Below, piece by piece: positions 62,264-64,000 of a DNA stretch of 64,000 bases. The notes below the pieces were generated by a model that saw only the letters and a list, made by a program, of their open reading frames with translations, ran no database searches and had not been told where the DNA came from. The position numbers were made by a program, and so were the translations under genes. The DNA lies in the NCBI RefSeq assembly GCF_008365375.1, contig NZ_QOKW01000002.1, positions 371,899 to 435,898 of the forward strand, given 5' to 3'. Every line of letters starts with the position of its first letter. Within the stretch, counting starts at the first letter, position 1. The stretch comes from Roseomonas genomospecies 6. Lineage in GTDB: Bacteria > Pseudomonadota > Alphaproteobacteria > Azospirillales > Azospirillaceae.

Positions 62264-62974
62264 TCACTCCTGCGGCTCGGCGGCGGCTTCAGCGGCCGGC
62301 GCAGCCTTGATCCCGGCGGGGAACGGCAGACCTTCCGGAGCCTTCTTCTTCACCGCGTCGCGGATGCGGAGCCAAGCTCCCTCGGCGCCCGGAACGGCAC
62401 CCTTGAGGAAAATCAGACCGCGGTCCTCATCGACCGACACGACCTTCAGGTTCAGAACCGTGACCTTCTCGTCGCCGAGATGACCGGCCATCTTCTTGTT
62501 CTTGAAGACCTTGCCGGGGTCCTGGCGGTTACCCGTCGAACCGTGCGAGCGGTGCGACACCGACACGCCGTGCGTCGCGCGCAGACCACCGAAGTTCCAG
62601 CGCTTCATCGGACCGGCGAAGCCCTTACCGATGGAAGTGCCGGTGACGTCGACGAACTGGCCCGGAAGGAAATGCGCAGCCGAGAGCTCGGCACCGACCT
62701 CGATCAGCGCGTCGGCATCGACGCGGAACTCGACCAGCTTGCGCTTGGGCTCGACGCGCGCCTTGGCGAAATGCCCGCGCTGCGGCTTCGTGACGTTCTT
62801 CACCTTGATGGCGCCGGCGCCGAGCTGGACGGCGGTGTAGCCATCCTTGTCCTCGGTGCGAACGGCGACGACCTGGCAGCTATCGACTTTCAGCACAGTC
62901 ACCGGCACGTGCTGCCCATCGTCCGTGAAGACGCGGGTCATGCCGACTTTCTGCGCGATCAAACCGGATCGCAT
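62264..62974 (-). CDS. rplC: Ribosomal protein uL3
   Basis: uL3 starts 50S assembly and is near the peptidyl transferase centre. The 236-residue protein starts [20 protein letters not shown] and contains [20 protein letters not shown] and the Gln methylation region [20 protein letters not shown]. The C-terminal tail is Ala-rich. It follows rpsJ by 60 bases. Confidence 0.98.
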   Translation of the reverse strand: MRSGLIAQKVGMTRVFTDDGQHVPVTVLKVDSCQVVAVRTEDKDGYTAVQLGAGAIKVKNVTKPQRGHFAKARVEPKRKLVEFRVDADALIEVGAELSAAHFLPGQFVDVTGTSIGKGFAGPMKRWNFGGLRATHGVSVSHRSHGSTGNRQDPGKVFKNKKMAGHLGDEKVTVLNLKVVSVDEDRGLIFLKGAVPGAEGAWLRIRDAVKKKAPEGLPFPAGIKAAPAAEAAAEPQE

Positions 62975-63034
62975 TGTTCTTTATCTCCTGACCAGGGACA
63001 TCCTCAGAGGGAGAGGTCCCTCAACGGCAACGAC

Positions 63035-63343
<309 letters not shown>

Positions 63344-63496
63344 GTCCAAACGTCCCTTGCACCTCGTTTCGGTGGCGCCACTGCGCCACCGGTACCCCAA
63401 AACCTTCTCCGGGCACCGGCAGCGACAGGCAACCCTGCGCCGGTTCACCGAAGCGGTGGGCGGTGGTTTGTCCTGTCCGGTCTGACGGCCGATACG

Positions 63497-63536
63497 AAAA
63501 AGAACATCCCCCGCATCGCAATGCGGATGGATGTTC
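63497..63536 (-). terminator. Terminator-like hairpin in the rpsJ leader, candidate attenuator
   Basis: On the minus strand GAACATCC (63529-63536) pairs with GGATGTTC (63502-63509), with an inner CCGCAT/ATGCGG stem around a four-base loop, directly followed by T5 (63497-63501). It lies about 100 bases downstream of the S10 promoter and 150 before rpsJ, so readthrough must be controlled for the operon to be expressed. Confidence 0.75.
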
Positions 63537-63638
63537 CGGGCAGCAACCAGTGCAAGGGGGAACTTGCGGTGCCGTTCGTGATCGGGCTGCGTCTAGGCCG
63601 GACGTGCCTACTACCAACCCCAATTCCAGAGGGCGTAA

Positions 63639-63667
63639 CGTGTATGCCCAAGCCGCCCTGCTGTCAA
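63639..63667 (-). promoter_or_regulatory. Housekeeping promoter of the S10 superoperon
   Basis: A perfect TTGACA (63662-63667) is followed after 17 bases by TACACG (63639-63644), a weak -10. It is placed after the tuf terminator and reads towards rpsJ. Confidence 0.7.
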
Positions 63668-63753
63668 CCCACATTTTCCCCCTTGTGACAGGGGGATGAC
63701 ACGGATGGGGCGGTTCGGCGCGTCGCACCGTTCTTTTCGTCGGTCGGCCATGC

Positions 63754-63782
63754 AAAAAGGGGCCAGCCCGCAGGCCGGCCCC
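63754..63782 (-). terminator. Terminator after tuf
   Basis: GGGGCCAGCC and GGCCGGCCCC pair with one mismatch around CGCA, followed on the minus strand by T5. It separates the tuf transcript from the S10 superoperon. Confidence 0.8.
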
Positions 63783-63800
63783 CTCTCGCGAAACACGGAC

Positions 63801-64000
<200 letters not shown>

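Larger units (their letters stand above)
63344..63800. other. Control region between tuf and rpsJ
   Basis: These 457 bases hold, from tuf to rpsJ on the minus strand, the tuf terminator, the S10 promoter, the leader hairpin with T5 and about 150 bases of further leader. A C5/G5 hairpin is at 63678-63695. No gene is supported. Confidence 0.7.

Overview
The window is GC-rich, densely packed alphaproteobacterial DNA that most resembles the Rhodospirillales, very probably Azospirillum or a close relative. The evidence is the combination of a CtrA-type control set (cckA, sciP, rcdA, fliX), alphaproteobacterial flagellar genes (fliX, MotE, a DUF6468-type protein, a rod-binding protein without a muramidase domain), a DksA that has lost most of its zinc cysteines, and alphaproteobacterial RpoH-type and EcfG-like promoters. 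The species call is inference. The layout and CtrA-like sites suggest a cell-cycle-linked (polar-type) flagellum.

Region 1 (1-7.3 kb) is the start of cckA, then the minus-strand operon flgB-flgC-fliE-fliQ-fliR-flhB, and facing it a plus-strand operon: an FlhB C-terminal-domain paralogue, a small hypothetical gene, fliO and fliP. Two CtrA-like sites lie between the divergent operons. Region 2 (7.5-9.7 kb) holds a Kup potassium transporter and a small coiled-coil protein. Region 3 (9.7-19.5 kb, minus strand) has two operons: cheZ-like, two MotB-like proteins and a 1153-residue secreted TPR protein; and fliL-fliM-DUF6468-motE. A KGG-repeat stress protein lies between them. Region 4 (20-23.2 kb) is flgF-flgG-flgA-flgH behind a sigma-54-type promoter.

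Region 5 (23.2-25.6 kb) looks acquired: three small unknown genes, partly AT-rich. It is followed by an 878-residue TPR-glycosyltransferase-methyltransferase fusion. Region 6 (28.3-35.9 kb) holds dksA, fliX, flgI, a rod-binding protein, a FlgN-like protein, fliK, flgD, sciP and a MaoC-type protein, with further CtrA-like and sigma-54-like sites. Region 7 (36-51.7 kb) is mixed: two identical tRNA-Lys genes, a methyltransferase, a DUF2243 membrane protein, an ABC exporter, rpmE, rcdA, an Hsp20 gene with an RpoH promoter and a ROSE-like RNA thermometer, a PAS histidine kinase, an O-acetylhomoserine sulfhydrylase with an alpha/beta hydrolase, an N-formylglutamate amidohydrolase with a GCS2-type ligase, a cysteine-rich lipoprotein, a DMT exporter and a FadR-type regulator.

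Region 8 (51.8-64 kb, minus strand) is the S10-spc ribosomal protein superoperon from rpsJ to secY-adk, preceded by the end of tuf. Its leader has a strong promoter followed by a terminator-like hairpin, which suggests attenuation. The usual rpsM-rpsK-rpoA-rplQ block does not follow adk. Genes were placed by reading frame, ribosome binding site, family motifs and operon fit; no database search was possible.
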